A stretch of DNA of 42,095 nucleotides from an uncultured Prevotellaceae bacterium (lineage in GTDB: Bacteria > Bacteroidota > Bacteroidia > Bacteroidales > Bacteroidaceae), in assembly GCA_900315105.1 (NCBI GenBank), contig OMXX01000042.1, forward strand, positions 1-42,095, written 5' to 3'. This document shows positions 24,816 through 32,881 of the stretch, one piece after another; positions within the stretch are counted from its first letter, which is position 1; the number at the start of each line of letters is the position of its first letter. The notes under the pieces are model-generated. The model made no database searches, was not told where the DNA came from, and saw only the letters and a list, made by a program, of their open reading frames with translations. The translations under genes and the position numbers were made by a program.

Positions 24816-26114
24816 TTATCTCTTCCATCTCGCCTGCTGGCTCTGCTCGTCATCCACATCATTCACGTTTATGCCATTGCCAACCTCGTATTCACGATTA
24901 GCATTCTTTGAACCAGTATTGCTATTCAAAGAAGGATGCGATAAAGAGGGTGACAGCCTTGTCTGCTCTGTCCTTGGCTGATGGGTGTTGGCTCGCTTGA
25001 CAATGCCTTTTGACTCCAAATACTTATCGTGGAGCTGACGGACAATGGACTCACGCAGATTAATGGACTCACCGTTCCATGATACTGTTCCTCTGTGGAT
25101 GCGCGCACCAAATTGCCGATAAAGGATGCGGTTGATGTCGGCTGTGGTAAGCTTTGGGTTGTCACCCAGCAGGTCGTCGATAGTCTTCTCAATCTTTGCA
25201 AAGCGAGTGGCAGCATCCTCGAACTGAAGAAGTTCCTTGATGCTAATGAATTCACCACCTTTGAAAACTGTCTTGTTCTTGTGGTCAACTACAATGTAAC
25301 CATACGGTGTGTCTGCCTTACCGACAAAGACCAGACTGATACCGAACTTACGCTTTATATGTGCGGCAAGTTCTTCCTTGTTGGCTGAAAGATTGCGGTA
25401 CTTTTGCAGGATAGCACGCAGCTGCCGTCGACGTTTGTCATCGGGCTTGTTCTCTTTCAGCGCATGCTGCATGATGAGTTGCACTTGTATTGTTCCCAAC
25501 TCTTCACCATTTCGGTAGAGGTGAATCATCGGCTTTTCATCATCATCTTTGCACTCATATCCCAGACTCTCCATGATGGCACAAAATTGGGCTTTGGAAG
25601 TATAGCGATAAGATAGCGCATCTTTGGCGACGTCGTTAACTTCCGGCTCCTGTCTTTGGTCAGTGTATTCCTCCATGATTTTCAGCGTCGCCGCTCGTGA
25701 ACGCCGTTTCTCATGATTATGGTCAATCTTATGCCCGTCGGGAGCCACACGGGATGTAATGATATGGATATGGTTGTTGTCCGTGTCTTGATGCGCATAG
25801 ACCAGCAACGGCTGCCCCTCCTCCGCATACCCCATCTCCTTGAGATAACGGTGTGCGATGTCTAAGAGCTGCTTATGGGTGTACTCGCTCCCCTTGCAGC
25901 TGACAGCCACATGGAACTGAGCGTTTTGAATATGCGTGTTCCGTGAAGAGTAATCAAGGAAATATTGCCGTAGCTTTTCTGGTGTGTAGGCTTCGGGTCT
26001 GAGTCCGAAGATGTTCTGAGCCTCCAAGAGCGTAGCTACGCCCTTTTCAACCTTCATCTCATTGTAGGCTATGGCATGGAAGTTAGTGGAAGAGGGCAGG
26101 ATAGTGATAATCAT
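24816..26114 (-). CDS. Relaxase/mobilization protein (MobB/MobP-type)
   Basis: The protein has 432 residues. The N-terminal relaxase domain reads MIITILPSSTNFHAIAYNEM, then FLDYSSRNTHIQNAQFHVAV and AHQDTDNNHIHIITSRV, with the His-rich metal-binding motif NNHIHI at about 118-123 and an early Tyr (Tyr17) as candidate nucleophile. The C-terminal part (about 200-432) contains linker and DNA-binding helices (KEELAAHIKRKFGISLVFVG, then IDDLLGDNPKLTTADINRIL) and a low-complexity Ser/Asn-rich tail. Relaxases nick oriT and pilot single-stranded DNA during conjugal mobilization. It lies 16 bases after MobC and 0.5 kb from a candidate oriT. Exact MOB family not assigned. Confidence 0.8.
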   Translation of the reverse strand: MIITILPSSTNFHAIAYNEMKVEKGVATLLEAQNIFGLRPEAYTPEKLRQYFLDYSSRNTHIQNAQFHVAVSCKGSEYTHKQLLDIAHRYLKEMGYAEEGQPLLVYAHQDTDNNHIHIITSRVAPDGHKIDHNHEKRRSRAATLKIMEEYTDQRQEPEVNDVAKDALSYRYTSKAQFCAIMESLGYECKDDDEKPMIHLYRNGEELGTIQVQLIMQHALKENKPDDKRRRQLRAILQKYRNLSANKEELAAHIKRKFGISLVFVGKADTPYGYIVVDHKNKTVFKGGEFISIKELLQFEDAATRFAKIEKTIDDLLGDNPKLTTADINRILYRQFGARIHRGTVSWNGESINLRESIVRQLHDKYLESKGIVKRANTHQPRTEQTRLSPSLSHPSLNSNTGSKNANREYEVGNGINVNDVDDEQSQQARWKR

Positions 26115-26130
26115 ATTTTGATTTAATTGT

Positions 26131-26517
26131 TTACGTTTCTTCTTGCTTGTCGTGGATGGAATCCAGCTCTGCCTTGATGCTCATGATGGCTTTTACTGCC
26201 TTGCGAGTTTCTGGTATAAGGATGCCGCGGAAGTAATTCTCGGTGAGCTCTCCGGCTATCGCCAGCTCGTTTGCCCTGTGCATACACTGGTTGAAGTTGC
26301 CGCCGAGCCAAGATAACTGTTGTTGATATTTTTTGTAGAACTGAAGCAGTGCCTCCATTGTCTCTATCTTCCCTCTTGTCCGTTTGTCATCGAAGCGTCT
26401 GACCGCATCACGCACCATGGCACTCATGTTGCCACCGTAGTTCTGCGCTTTGTTCTGGAACATCTGAGACTCATCAGGAGTGAGACGGATTTCCAAGCGG
26501 ATACATTTTTTCTTCAT
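26131..26517 (-). CDS. MobC-like relaxosome accessory protein
   Basis: The protein has 128 residues. It begins with a ribbon-helix-helix type DNA-binding part (KKKCIRLEIRLTPDESQMFQ, then GGNMSAMVRDAVRRFDDKR), followed by a helical dimerisation tail with LSWLGGNFNQCMHRANELAI, which is the conserved 'GxNxNQ..xxAN' type segment of MobC proteins. Such proteins bind oriT and help the relaxase melt and nick the DNA. It precedes the relaxase by 16 bases on the same strand and follows a candidate oriT and the dyad array, the normal arrangement in Bacteroidales mobilizable elements. Confidence 0.8.
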   Translation of the reverse strand: MKKKCIRLEIRLTPDESQMFQNKAQNYGGNMSAMVRDAVRRFDDKRTRGKIETMEALLQFYKKYQQQLSWLGGNFNQCMHRANELAIAGELTENYFRGILIPETRKAVKAIMSIKAELDSIHDKQEET

Positions 26518-26580
26518 AGTTTGGATGGATGGTTATGGTTCATCTGATAAGGCATAGGGAGTTGCGACCGTTTATCTCCC

Positions 26581-26654
26581 CCAGCTCTGCTGGCAAGTGA
26601 CTTTTGACGTGTACTGAGGTGGAAACCGAGGCGTACGTACAAAAGTACAACTTG
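26581..26654. other. Candidate origin of transfer (oriT)
   Basis: Two structures lie 63 to 137 bases upstream of mobC. CCAGCTCTGCTGG (26581-26593) is a short hairpin. CAAGTGACTTTTGACGTGTAC (26594-26614, given in two parts: CAAGTGACTTTTG and ACGTGTAC) and GTACGTACAAAAGTACAACTTG (26633-26654; read as GTACGTACAAAAG then TACAACTTG) form an imperfect inverted repeat around GAGGTGGAAACCGAGGC. Inverted repeats next to a mobC-relaxase operon are typical of oriT. No nick site is proven. Confidence 0.45.
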
Positions 26655-26847
26655 CTACTCCCAAATGACTGCCGTAGCGGTGGCAAAGCCTGTTATTAGG
26701 GTAAAAGTGCCGATTTACAAGTAGATATGTTTCGTTCTCCATGGTGAAGTGCTCAATATTCCAATAGCGTAAGTAAAATCTTCATAAAAGCATGCACCAT
26801 CGTGTCATCAGCAAACTCAGTATTTTACTGGCTCGAACTATGCAAAA

Positions 26848-27096
26848 GATAAAATCTATCTTTAGATTGTTCTGATAGATTCTATCCGTAGATTGCTTTG
26901 ATTGCTCTGAAAGATTCTATCTTAAGATTGCTTAGATAGATTTTATCCTTAGATAGAGCAGATAGTTCTGATAGATTCTATCCAAAGATTGCTGAGATAG
27001 ATTGGATAGATTCTATCTGCAGATTACTTAGATAGATCAGATTGATTCTATCAGTAGATTGTTCAGATAGATTGGATTGCTCTGATAGTTTCTATC
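26848..27096. repeat. Array of eight GATAGATTCTATC-like dyads with 9-base-step spacing
   Basis: Eight 13-base dyads close to GATAGATTCTATC start at 26848, 26874, 26909, 26935, 26970, 27005, 27040 and 27084. The distances are 26, 35, 26, 35, 35, 35 and 44 bases, so they vary in steps of exactly nine. Between them lie nine-base blocks of the form AGATTGCTN or AGATAGATN. The array ends are near-mirror images (GCAAAAGATA on the left, TATCTTTTGTGC on the right). It lies between the 222-residue gene and mobC in the mobilizable element. No spacer-like unique sequences exist, so it is not CRISPR. Possible roles: iteron-like replication origin, partition site, or protein-binding array. Confidence 0.85.
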
Positions 27097-27157
27097 TTTT
27101 GTGCCTGCCACTTGACTGAAATCCGCCAATAACACTTTTGCTGGTTTCAAATGCAGA

Positions 27158-27826
27158 TTATGGAATACACACGCGGTATTTTGTCAAGAAATCTACATTG
27201 ATGAATACCCCATTCTGGCTGTAGCCATGCGTGAATATATTCTTGCATTTGACATTACTGGAGACAAAAGGCAGAAGCTCTTTAGGTGTCATACTCGCAA
27301 CATAAGCGTCGTCCACCTGCCATCCATTAGCCATCCCACCCTCAAAGCGGAGGAAAAGAGTATAATCGCCAGTAGAGATTTTGATGTCCCTACAGAGTAT
27401 CGGATTACGTTTTGTCGCTATCTTAACCTTCCTTCCTGATACCTTTGAGAAGCACTCTTGCAGATAGTCGTTGCGGTTCTCGGTCTTGTCAAAAGGCATG
27501 TTGGCAATGTTGATGCTGCCCGGATGCTCTTTGCGGAGCGGAGACAGAATCATGGTCGTATTCTCAAATTCAGTCTGCAACTCATCTTCGAGCTGCTTGC
27601 AGAACAATGCTACCAACAAGCAGTGGAAAGGTGTCTCGATGGACTTGTCCACGATGGTCAGGTTGCAGTCCTTTCGTCCTGCAAAAGTACTTCGGAAGAG
27701 AGCCCAGTTCTCTGTATCCTTTGATACAATACTCGGCAGAAACGACTGTGTTGTAGTGTCCTCTCTGAAGAACACATTGAAAGTCAAGATCGCTTTTTGG
27801 TAATTTGGAATGGTATTTGTACTCAT
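27158..27826 (-). CDS. Protein of unknown function in the mobilizable element (222 aa)
   Basis: The preferred start is at 27826 (MSTNTIPNYQKAILTFNVFF); an ATG further up at 27889 would add 21 residues of unlikely composition. The protein has no signal peptide or membrane segment. Residues about 60-90 (ETPFHCLLVALFCKQLEDEL) form a helix; the second half is beta-rich (KVKIATKRNPILCRDIKIST, then TLFLRFEGGMANGWQVDDAY). It is on the same strand as the primase-helicase and mobilization genes, with the dyad array beginning 61 bases after its stop. Function unknown; a role in element maintenance is an inference from context. Confidence 0.55.
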   Translation of the reverse strand: MSTNTIPNYQKAILTFNVFFREDTTTQSFLPSIVSKDTENWALFRSTFAGRKDCNLTIVDKSIETPFHCLLVALFCKQLEDELQTEFENTTMILSPLRKEHPGSINIANMPFDKTENRNDYLQECFSKVSGRKVKIATKRNPILCRDIKISTGDYTLFLRFEGGMANGWQVDDAYVASMTPKELLPFVSSNVKCKNIFTHGYSQNGVFINVDFLTKYRVCIP

Positions 27827-27897
27827 AGTGACAGTGATTTTGTCGTTGGAAACGATTGATTTTGTTGCATATTTATAGAAAATAATCACAGAAAAAC

Positions 27898-27928
27898 TTG
27901 TGTATTTCGAAAAATATTCGTATCTTTA
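27898..27928 (+). promoter_or_regulatory. Candidate promoter for a small membrane-protein gene
   Basis: TTG (27898-27900), 20 bases, then TATCTTTA (27921-27928), which differs from the Bacteroidetes -7 consensus TAnnTTTG at the last base only. It points at the small plus-strand gene starting at 27983, opposite to the rest of the element. Confidence 0.4.
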
Positions 27929-27982
27929 TAGAGAATTAAGGAGTTAACAAACATAATTATTCACCCTCAAAAAGATGTCATC

Positions 27983-28153
27983 ATGTTCGCACTCTTCTTC
28001 CTTTACGCTCTCATCATCGCCGTTGTCATTGGAGCGGTCGTCCTGGTCCTTAAGGTCCTCTTCTGGGCTTTGATGTTTCCCATACTTTGGATAGGCTTCT
28101 CTATCGCCAATCTCATTGACCGAAAGAAGAAGATGGCCCGACAGCACAGATAG
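27983..28153 (+). CDS. Small membrane protein (56 aa) encoded opposite to the element genes
   Basis: The frame starts at ATG 27983 and ends at TAG 28151-28153. Residues 1-46 are almost fully hydrophobic (MFALFFLYALIIAVVIGAVV, then LVLKVLFWALMFPILWIGFS), enough for two membrane helices, followed by a basic tail (LIDRKKKMARQHR) on the inside. The stop lies 28 bases from the stop of the convergent primase-helicase gene. The hydrophobic composition and a promoter-like sequence upstream support it as a true gene; small hydrophobic proteins of this type on mobile elements are often toxins or stress peptides, which is only a guess here. Confidence 0.5.
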   Translation: MFALFFLYALIIAVVIGAVVLVLKVLFWALMFPILWIGFSIANLIDRKKKMARQHR

Positions 28154-28181
28154 CCTGCACTGCCGGTGCCACGGCATCGCC

Positions 28182-30269
28182 TCAGAACATCTTGAGTTGA
28201 TAGGAGTTGTCAGACAGCTGCTCTATGATTGCTTTTTCCCTCATGTAGCGGATATATTCCTTGGCGGTACGCGGCTGCACCTCCATTGTGTCGACGATGG
28301 CTTTCACCATTTCACCGTAGGCAAGCTTATCAGCCTTCTCGTAAATGCTTACAGCAATGTTCCGGAGATCTGCTACCTTTTGCTTCTCCTTGTCCTCTTT
28401 GGACTTTGTTCCCATATAGACAAACATATCCTCCTTCTTGTCCCATCCGAAAGACATCATCGGAATATCCAGCGGACTTCCGTCTCGCACCTTGATGCAC
28501 TTGACCACAGAGTAGGCAGGATTGGTGTCTTTCTCAATGGACAGGATGCCAGCCGCCTTGCGCTGAAGCTCAGAGCCTATATGTCCTCTGAGCTTAATGC
28601 CGTTAGGCACAAAGTGCAACACACAGACGATGCAACAATGATAGAATCCTGCAAGACGGTACAGCTCATCAATGACATCCACACTCTCCAGCTCATCGTT
28701 GGCAGAGCGTACCAGATCAGCAACACCGTCGATGACGACAAGCTGAATGCCCCGGTGCTGATGGAAGTTCATGTCGAGTGCCGTGCGGATGATGTCAAGA
28801 CGCTCCTTGCGCGACTGCTCCGACAGATGATAGGCATGGAAGAAGTCCGGCTTGTCATCAAGATAAGCCCTCTTGACAGCCTTGCGCACATTCTTGTAAA
28901 GCTGATGTTCCGACTGTTCCGTGTCAAAGAGAATAACGGCCCTACCCGACGGATTCGGGATGATGGTAAGACCCAGCGTGCGTTCAGCGTCCAGCGCACT
29001 CTCAGCTATTGTACCGGAGATGATGGCAGCAACGAAGTTGCTTTTTCCCACGCCCTCACCCCCGGTGAGACAAAAAAGGTTGTCAGAGGTGCCTACAGGT
29101 ACGTCATTGACCTCGACCACCGAAGAAGACCTTGCGGGTGGATTTGCATAGTCCAGTTCGCACGACTTGAAAATGACCGAGCTCTTGCGGTATATCTTCT
29201 GAATGAGTTCTGTGATTATCCTGCTGAGTTCGTCGGCGGTATGTCCAAGAGCAAAGAAGTCAGAGATGTCCTTCTCGCTTTTGGTTCCATCAAGCGGCAG
29301 TTCCAACCGTTTCACGCCATAAGCTCTCAAAGCCTGCTCTATTCTTGCAGCACTTTTCTTGCCCGTGTCGTCCATGTCATAGAGCAGGACGATATGCTTG
29401 AACCGCCGGTGAAGATTCTCAATGATGTTGATTGGCGGGACCGCTGTCTCACTGTTGAAGCAGACAGCATTGAAGCTATGTGCCGCGAGCGACATGACAT
29501 CCTTCTCTCCTCCGGTGATGAACACCATGTGTCCGCGCGCCGGCAGATGCTCCAGTCCGTAGACATACTCACCACTCGGTCGGTGCGCATACATGAACCG
29601 CAGCTTGTTTTTCGGCATGTACACCTTAACGGCTTCGTCAATGGTGTGATACACGAACATCGGCTCGTTGGGCTGAGAGTATATCTTGTATTTCTTTCCC
29701 TCCTTTGACACACCGGTGAGCGATTTTGCGCTCTTTACCTTGAAGCGTTTAAGGGTACTTGCTGTAATGCCATACCGACCCCAGTATTGCAGTTCCACTT
29801 CCGAGAACTCCTTGTAGGCGAGTTTGACGTTCGGCTGCGGTGAGAGTTGTTCGTCAACTTTTGGTTCAGCATAACTCTCTGATGCAGTATTGGCAAAAGA
29901 TCTGGGCTTAGGCTCAGCAAAGTTTGTCTGCCAGTTCCCATTTCTGTTGTCAGTCGTTACATCCATGGGTATGCAGAGGTGCATATCCTCGTTGATACGT
30001 CGCAGAATCTGCTTGAAGTCGCTCTTCATGTCAAGCCCCAACATCTTGCCGACCAACCAAAAGCAATCGCCAGAGTACTCCGGGTCACCGAAATCCTTCA
30101 TCATATAGATTCCAGACTTCTTGTTCAGATAGATGGAACACGATGCCTTTGTATCATTGTACAAAGGGTTCTTGAAACTTCTGTTCGGAATGAACTTCAC
30201 ACCCAGGTAGTGATGGAAAACGTCAAGCCCTTGACGTGTCCTGTTCAGAATCTGAATTTTAATATCCAT
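28182..30269 (-). CDS. Toprim primase-helicase replication protein of the element
   Basis: The protein has 695 residues. The N-terminal 100 residues resemble a primase zinc-binding-like domain (LGVKFIPNRSFKNPLYNDTK, then GIYMMKDFGDPEYSGDCFWL) without a full CHC2 set. The Toprim domain spans about 250-345: MVFITGGEKDVMSLAAHSFN with the catalytic Glu, then HIVLLYDMDDTGKKSA with the DxD pair. A RecA/RepA-like ATPase follows: FCLTGGEGVGKSNFVAAIIS (Walker A, about 400-420), RAVILFDTEQSEHQLY, and LVVIDGVADLVRSANDELES (Walker B). The end (about 630-695) looks like a winged helix. Such proteins prime and unwind DNA for replication of plasmids and integrative elements; here it probably drives the copy number of the mobilizable element. 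Confidence 0.8.
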   Translation of the reverse strand: MDIKIQILNRTRQGLDVFHHYLGVKFIPNRSFKNPLYNDTKASCSIYLNKKSGIYMMKDFGDPEYSGDCFWLVGKMLGLDMKSDFKQILRRINEDMHLCIPMDVTTDNRNGNWQTNFAEPKPRSFANTASESYAEPKVDEQLSPQPNVKLAYKEFSEVELQYWGRYGITASTLKRFKVKSAKSLTGVSKEGKKYKIYSQPNEPMFVYHTIDEAVKVYMPKNKLRFMYAHRPSGEYVYGLEHLPARGHMVFITGGEKDVMSLAAHSFNAVCFNSETAVPPINIIENLHRRFKHIVLLYDMDDTGKKSAARIEQALRAYGVKRLELPLDGTKSEKDISDFFALGHTADELSRIITELIQKIYRKSSVIFKSCELDYANPPARSSSVVEVNDVPVGTSDNLFCLTGGEGVGKSNFVAAIISGTIAESALDAERTLGLTIIPNPSGRAVILFDTEQSEHQLYKNVRKAVKRAYLDDKPDFFHAYHLSEQSRKERLDIIRTALDMNFHQHRGIQLVVIDGVADLVRSANDELESVDVIDELYRLAGFYHCCIVCVLHFVPNGIKLRGHIGSELQRKAAGILSIEKDTNPAYSVVKCIKVRDGSPLDIPMMSFGWDKKEDMFVYMGTKSKEDKEKQKVADLRNIAVSIYEKADKLAYGEMVKAIVDTMEVQPRTAKEYIRYMREKAIIEQLSDNSYQLKMF

Positions 30270-30283
30270 AGCATATGCAGTAG

Positions 30284-30727
30284 TTAATCATTGTTTTCTC
30301 TGAGTTGGCTCACATCCTTTGAGTAAGTCAAGATACGCTCCAAGGCTTTGATTTTGCCGAGTCCCTTACACTTCACTATTCCAGTGTTGACAGCTTCGTA
30401 CAATTTCGAAAGCTTGTAAGTGACATGATTAATGGATATGTACGTGAATTCCAGCTTCCCGTTTCTTCGCCAACGCTTCAGCGTGGTCTCGGAAATTTGT
30501 AAAATCTCCATAACATCACGGCTTCCAACCTCTATGTTCTTGGCGCGGAGAATTTCCTCCGCGTCATGATCAAAAGAATTTGTTCTGTTCTCTTCAGGAG
30601 GTGGGTTTTCCCCGGTCAAGACCAAGTGAAGGGTGCTTACTTGATTTTTTAGGACTTTGACATCCTCGCGAGTCTTTGTAAGCATTCTGCACATGGTCTC
30701 AAGTTGTTGAGTCAGTGCTTTCTCCAT
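30284..30727 (-). CDS. Helix-turn-helix protein (excisionase/DUF3853-like)
   Basis: The protein has 147 residues. Residues 5-40 form a coiled-coil-like helix (LETMCRMLTKTREDVKVLKN). Residues 75-115 carry an HTH_17-type motif: VGSRDVMEILQISETTLKRW and RRNGKLEFTYISINHVTYKL, the pattern of excisionase-type and MerR-like small regulators that sit in front of element replication or mobilization genes. It ends 15 bases before the primase-helicase gene on the same strand, so the two are co-transcribed. It may control replication or act as an excision factor, but no integrase is visible in the window. Confidence 0.7.
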   Translation of the reverse strand: MEKALTQQLETMCRMLTKTREDVKVLKNQVSTLHLVLTGENPPPEENRTNSFDHDAEEILRAKNIEVGSRDVMEILQISETTLKRWRRNGKLEFTYISINHVTYKLSKLYEAVNTGIVKCKGLGKIKALERILTYSKDVSQLRENND

Positions 30728-30790
30728 TACTCTCTTACAATTTTTAATTAGTTGATTATGTTAAGGGTTCTCTCGTTCCGTCTCGGAGTA

Positions 30791-31288
30791 TTAATGGGTT
30801 AATCGCCAGATAAGATCCAGTAGCTTCTCAGTGTCTGATGAGAGCATCTCAATGATCTCTTCCCTACTGCCTTCGATTGATGCGGCTCGCGCAAGAACAG
30901 CATTGAACATAAAGGCAGCCTTCCAGATTTCCTCATAGTTGGCCTTGTTGCCAGCGGCATTGAGGAGAAAATCCAAGAGTGCGTTGCTGCCGTCTCCCAA
31001 CGGCACTCTCCAATAACACTCCTGCTCTTCACCGTAACCGGCTATCAAGCGTTTCAACTGTGGAGACTCTGGTACAGGCACGATTATGTATCTCATGTCA
31101 TATGCAGCACCTATGTCCTGCAGCACATCCATGGTGAAGTTCCGCTTACCTTTGAGGACTTGTCGAAGGTAGCTCTGGTCTCTTTTTGCCGCACTAGCCA
31201 GCTTTGAGAAGAAATCTTCATTTTTCTTCTTAACTTGATTAATAACTGAAACTATTACGGGCTTAATTTTGTTCTTTTTGTTGCTCAT
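30791..31288 (-). CDS. XRE/Cro-like regulator of the mobilizable element
   Basis: The protein has 165 residues. Its N-terminal half has a Cro/C1-type helix-turn-helix: EDFFSKLASAAKRDQSYLRQ, then VLKGKRNFTMDVLQDIGAAY (residues 25-64). The second half is helical (LLDFLLNAAGNKANYEEIWK, then AVLARAASIEGSREEIIEML) and could bind a ligand or dimerise. It is the upstream-most gene of the minus-strand module. Dyads with half-sites GACTATA lie 41-66 bases upstream of its start, matching autoregulation. No closer family recognised. Confidence 0.65.
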   Translation of the reverse strand: MSNKKNKIKPVIVSVINQVKKKNEDFFSKLASAAKRDQSYLRQVLKGKRNFTMDVLQDIGAAYDMRYIIVPVPESPQLKRLIAGYGEEQECYWRVPLGDGSNALLDFLLNAAGNKANYEEIWKAAFMFNAVLARAASIEGSREEIIEMLSSDTEKLLDLIWRLTH

Positions 31289-31328
31289 GGTGCAAAGTTT
31301 TGAATATTTTTTTATTAGTACCTTAGTA

Positions 31329-31354
31329 TATAGTCCAAGTATGAGACTATAGTC
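31329..31354. promoter_or_regulatory. Operator-like dyads upstream of the XRE gene
   Basis: TATAGTC (31329-31335) mirrors GACTATA (31345-31351), and GACTATAGTC (31345-31354) is a perfect ten-base palindrome. The three half-sites form an overlapping pair of dyads 41-66 bases before the XRE start at 31288. They are a natural candidate for the binding site of the XRE protein. The remaining 31,355-31,600 stretch is AT-rich and shows no gene. Confidence 0.5.
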
Positions 31355-31600
31355 TTACAACTTACAAAAGTATTCTTATAATGCACTGTAACATAAGCAA
31401 TTACAAATGATTGATATGAAACTTAATTTGTTGAAAAGTTTTATGTCTGTAAAATACTATTACTGATCTTCATTTATCATGTCGCCTTCTTATATTAAGT
31501 GTATATATATAAACTTTTGACGGTACGACCATGAATTAGAGATGATGAATTTGCAATTATAATTCCGCGATACATATTATATAGCTAAGAACATCGCTGA

Positions 31601-31831
31601 GTGATCGAGGTCAAAGTAAGCAACTACTATGTCCATATGACCGACCTTGAGCGAAGTGTGTGTGATGCTGTCAAGTACAGGAATAAGATAGGCCACGCCC
31701 TGTGCTCGGAGATTATCCAGAACTATACGAAACGCACAGACCGTAACCTAAGCCGTCTGTCAGAATATGCCAAGATATTGCGATCAGAAAAATCTATGAA
31801 AGAATACATGACAATTACATTGGGAGAATGA
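31601..31831 (+). pseudogene. AbiEi-type antitoxin, C-terminal remnant
   Basis: The frame opens at GTG 31601 just after an in-frame TGA, so no start remains. It contains VHMTDLERSVCDAVKYRNKI, then IIQNYTKRTDRNLSRLSEYA and LRSEKSMKEYMTIT, a pattern matching the C-terminal part of AbiEi antitoxins ('TD.ER.vCD..rYRnkiG', then '..L.r.a...rv...m..yl'). The stop TGA overlaps the next ATG (31828-31830), as in true AbiEi-AbiEii pairs. Normal AbiEi length is about 190-280 residues, so most of the N-terminal HTH part is lost. Plausible relic of a type IV toxin-antitoxin pair. Confidence 0.65.
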
Positions 31832-31908
31832 TTAAGCATAAGAACTACGGGAAGTCAGTAAGGACAAGGCTTCTAACGCTGATGAATAAGACTGAAAAAG
31901 GTACATAA
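31828..31908 (+). pseudogene. AbiEii-type toxin, N-terminal remnant
   Basis: ATG 31828 reads MIKHKNYGKSVRTRLLTLMN, then KTEKGT and stop at 31906-31908 (26 codons). The motif 'NYG.SVR.RLL.L' is the characteristic N-terminus of one branch of AbiEii nucleotidyltransferase toxins. The rest of the gene is missing; the intact second pair begins 200 bases downstream. Together with the preceding fragment it shows that a second AbiE system was here and has been deleted internally. Confidence 0.6.
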
Positions 31909-32050
31909 AGCTTTTTGACGCGAAATTTCAACGAGCGAATGTTGTATAGGTTATCTGTTCATCAATGCATCAAGAATTCAATAAGAAGCAAGAAAAAGCC
32001 TTGTAAATCAACTTAAAGTATATTATAAAGCATTATTTTCAACCATAATC

Positions 32051-32081
32051 TTGCAAGATAAGAAAAGATTGATTATCTTTG
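32051..32081 (+). promoter_or_regulatory. Bacteroidetes-type promoter for the abiE operon
   Basis: TTG (32051-32053) and TATCTTTG (32074-32081) separated by about 20 bases match the -33/-7 pattern. Transcription would begin near 32088, 23 bases before the chosen antitoxin start at 32111. Confidence 0.55.
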
Positions 32082-32110
32082 CAGTTGAATATACAGAAAG
32101 GAAATATACT

Positions 32111-32881
32111 ATGAGTGTATCTGCCGGAACAAAAATAAACCAGTTGCTTGCCAATACATCTCCATCCGGACTTATGTTCTCAGAATGGATGAAACGAAAA
32201 GGCTATTCGTCGCAACTGCAAAAACGATACCGGGACACAGGGTGGCTGACAACCTTGTGTAAGGGTGTCATGTTCAGAAGTGGCACCCGTCTCAACGCTT
32301 TCGATGCGCTTGCCTCCTATAATCTCCAGATGGGAAGACAATTAAGGATAGGAGCCGTCTCAGCCTTGGAATATTCAGGCTTTAACCATTATGTTCCCAT
32401 GGGCAAGCCTTTGCTGATGGTGGCTTTGCCTGCGGGAGAGAAGATGCCCATGTGGATGAAAAGCGATGTGTATGACATGACCTTCCGGACTTTCTCTTCA
32501 ACGGCTATTGCAGAGGTGGAAGTAACCAGGCATGATACCAAGAACGGAACGCTGTATGTGTCCTCTCCGGAACTGGCATTTCTTGAATGCCTTGCACTGG
32601 CACCGAAGCAGTATTCATATATGGATCTCTACTATATCATGGAGCAGCTGACGACATTGCGGTCTGAGGTTGTACAGAGGCTTCTGGAGAATACATCCAA
32701 TCATAGGGTGAAGCGAATGTTCCTCTATATGGCAGAAAAGGCCGGTCATTACTGGTTCGAGGAATTAGATACAAGCAAGATAGACATGGGTACCGGAAAG
32801 CTGCAACTGGTAAAAGACGGTATCCTCAACAAGAAATACTCAATAACAGTTCCAAAAGAATTAAACGATTATGAGGGATAA
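32111..32881 (+). CDS. abiEi: AbiEi-family antitoxin of a type IV toxin-antitoxin pair
   Basis: The start at 32111 (MSVSAGTKINQLLANTSPSG) is chosen because the promoter lies at 32051-32081; an upstream ATG at 32051 would fall inside it. The protein has 256 residues. Residues 1-60 form the winged helix typical of AbiEi (LMFSEWMKRKGYSSQLQKRY, then DTGWLTTLCKGVMFRSG). The centre and C-terminus have GAVSALEYSGFNHYVPMGKP and VSSPELAFLECLALAPKQYS, as in the AbiEi antitoxin core. AbiEi proteins repress their own operon and counteract the nucleotidyltransferase toxin without direct contact. The stop overlaps the toxin start by 11 bases. Confidence 0.85.
   Translation: MSVSAGTKINQLLANTSPSGLMFSEWMKRKGYSSQLQKRYRDTGWLTTLCKGVMFRSGTRLNAFDALASYNLQMGRQLRIGAVSALEYSGFNHYVPMGKPLLMVALPAGEKMPMWMKSDVYDMTFRTFSSTAIAEVEVTRHDTKNGTLYVSSPELAFLECLALAPKQYSYMDLYYIMEQLTTLRSEVVQRLLENTSNHRVKRMFLYMAEKAGHYWFEELDTSKIDMGTGKLQLVKDGILNKKYSITVPKELNDYEG

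Noticed and set aside
26848..27096. CRISPR array
   Set aside because: Dyads are 13 bases, spacing varies by nine bases, and the gaps consist of related nine-base modules, not unique spacers; no cas genes are nearby.
28116..29708. A 530-codon open frame on the plus strand
   Set aside because: It is antisense to the primase-helicase gene, which has clear Toprim and ATPase motifs; the antisense frame has no family similarity.
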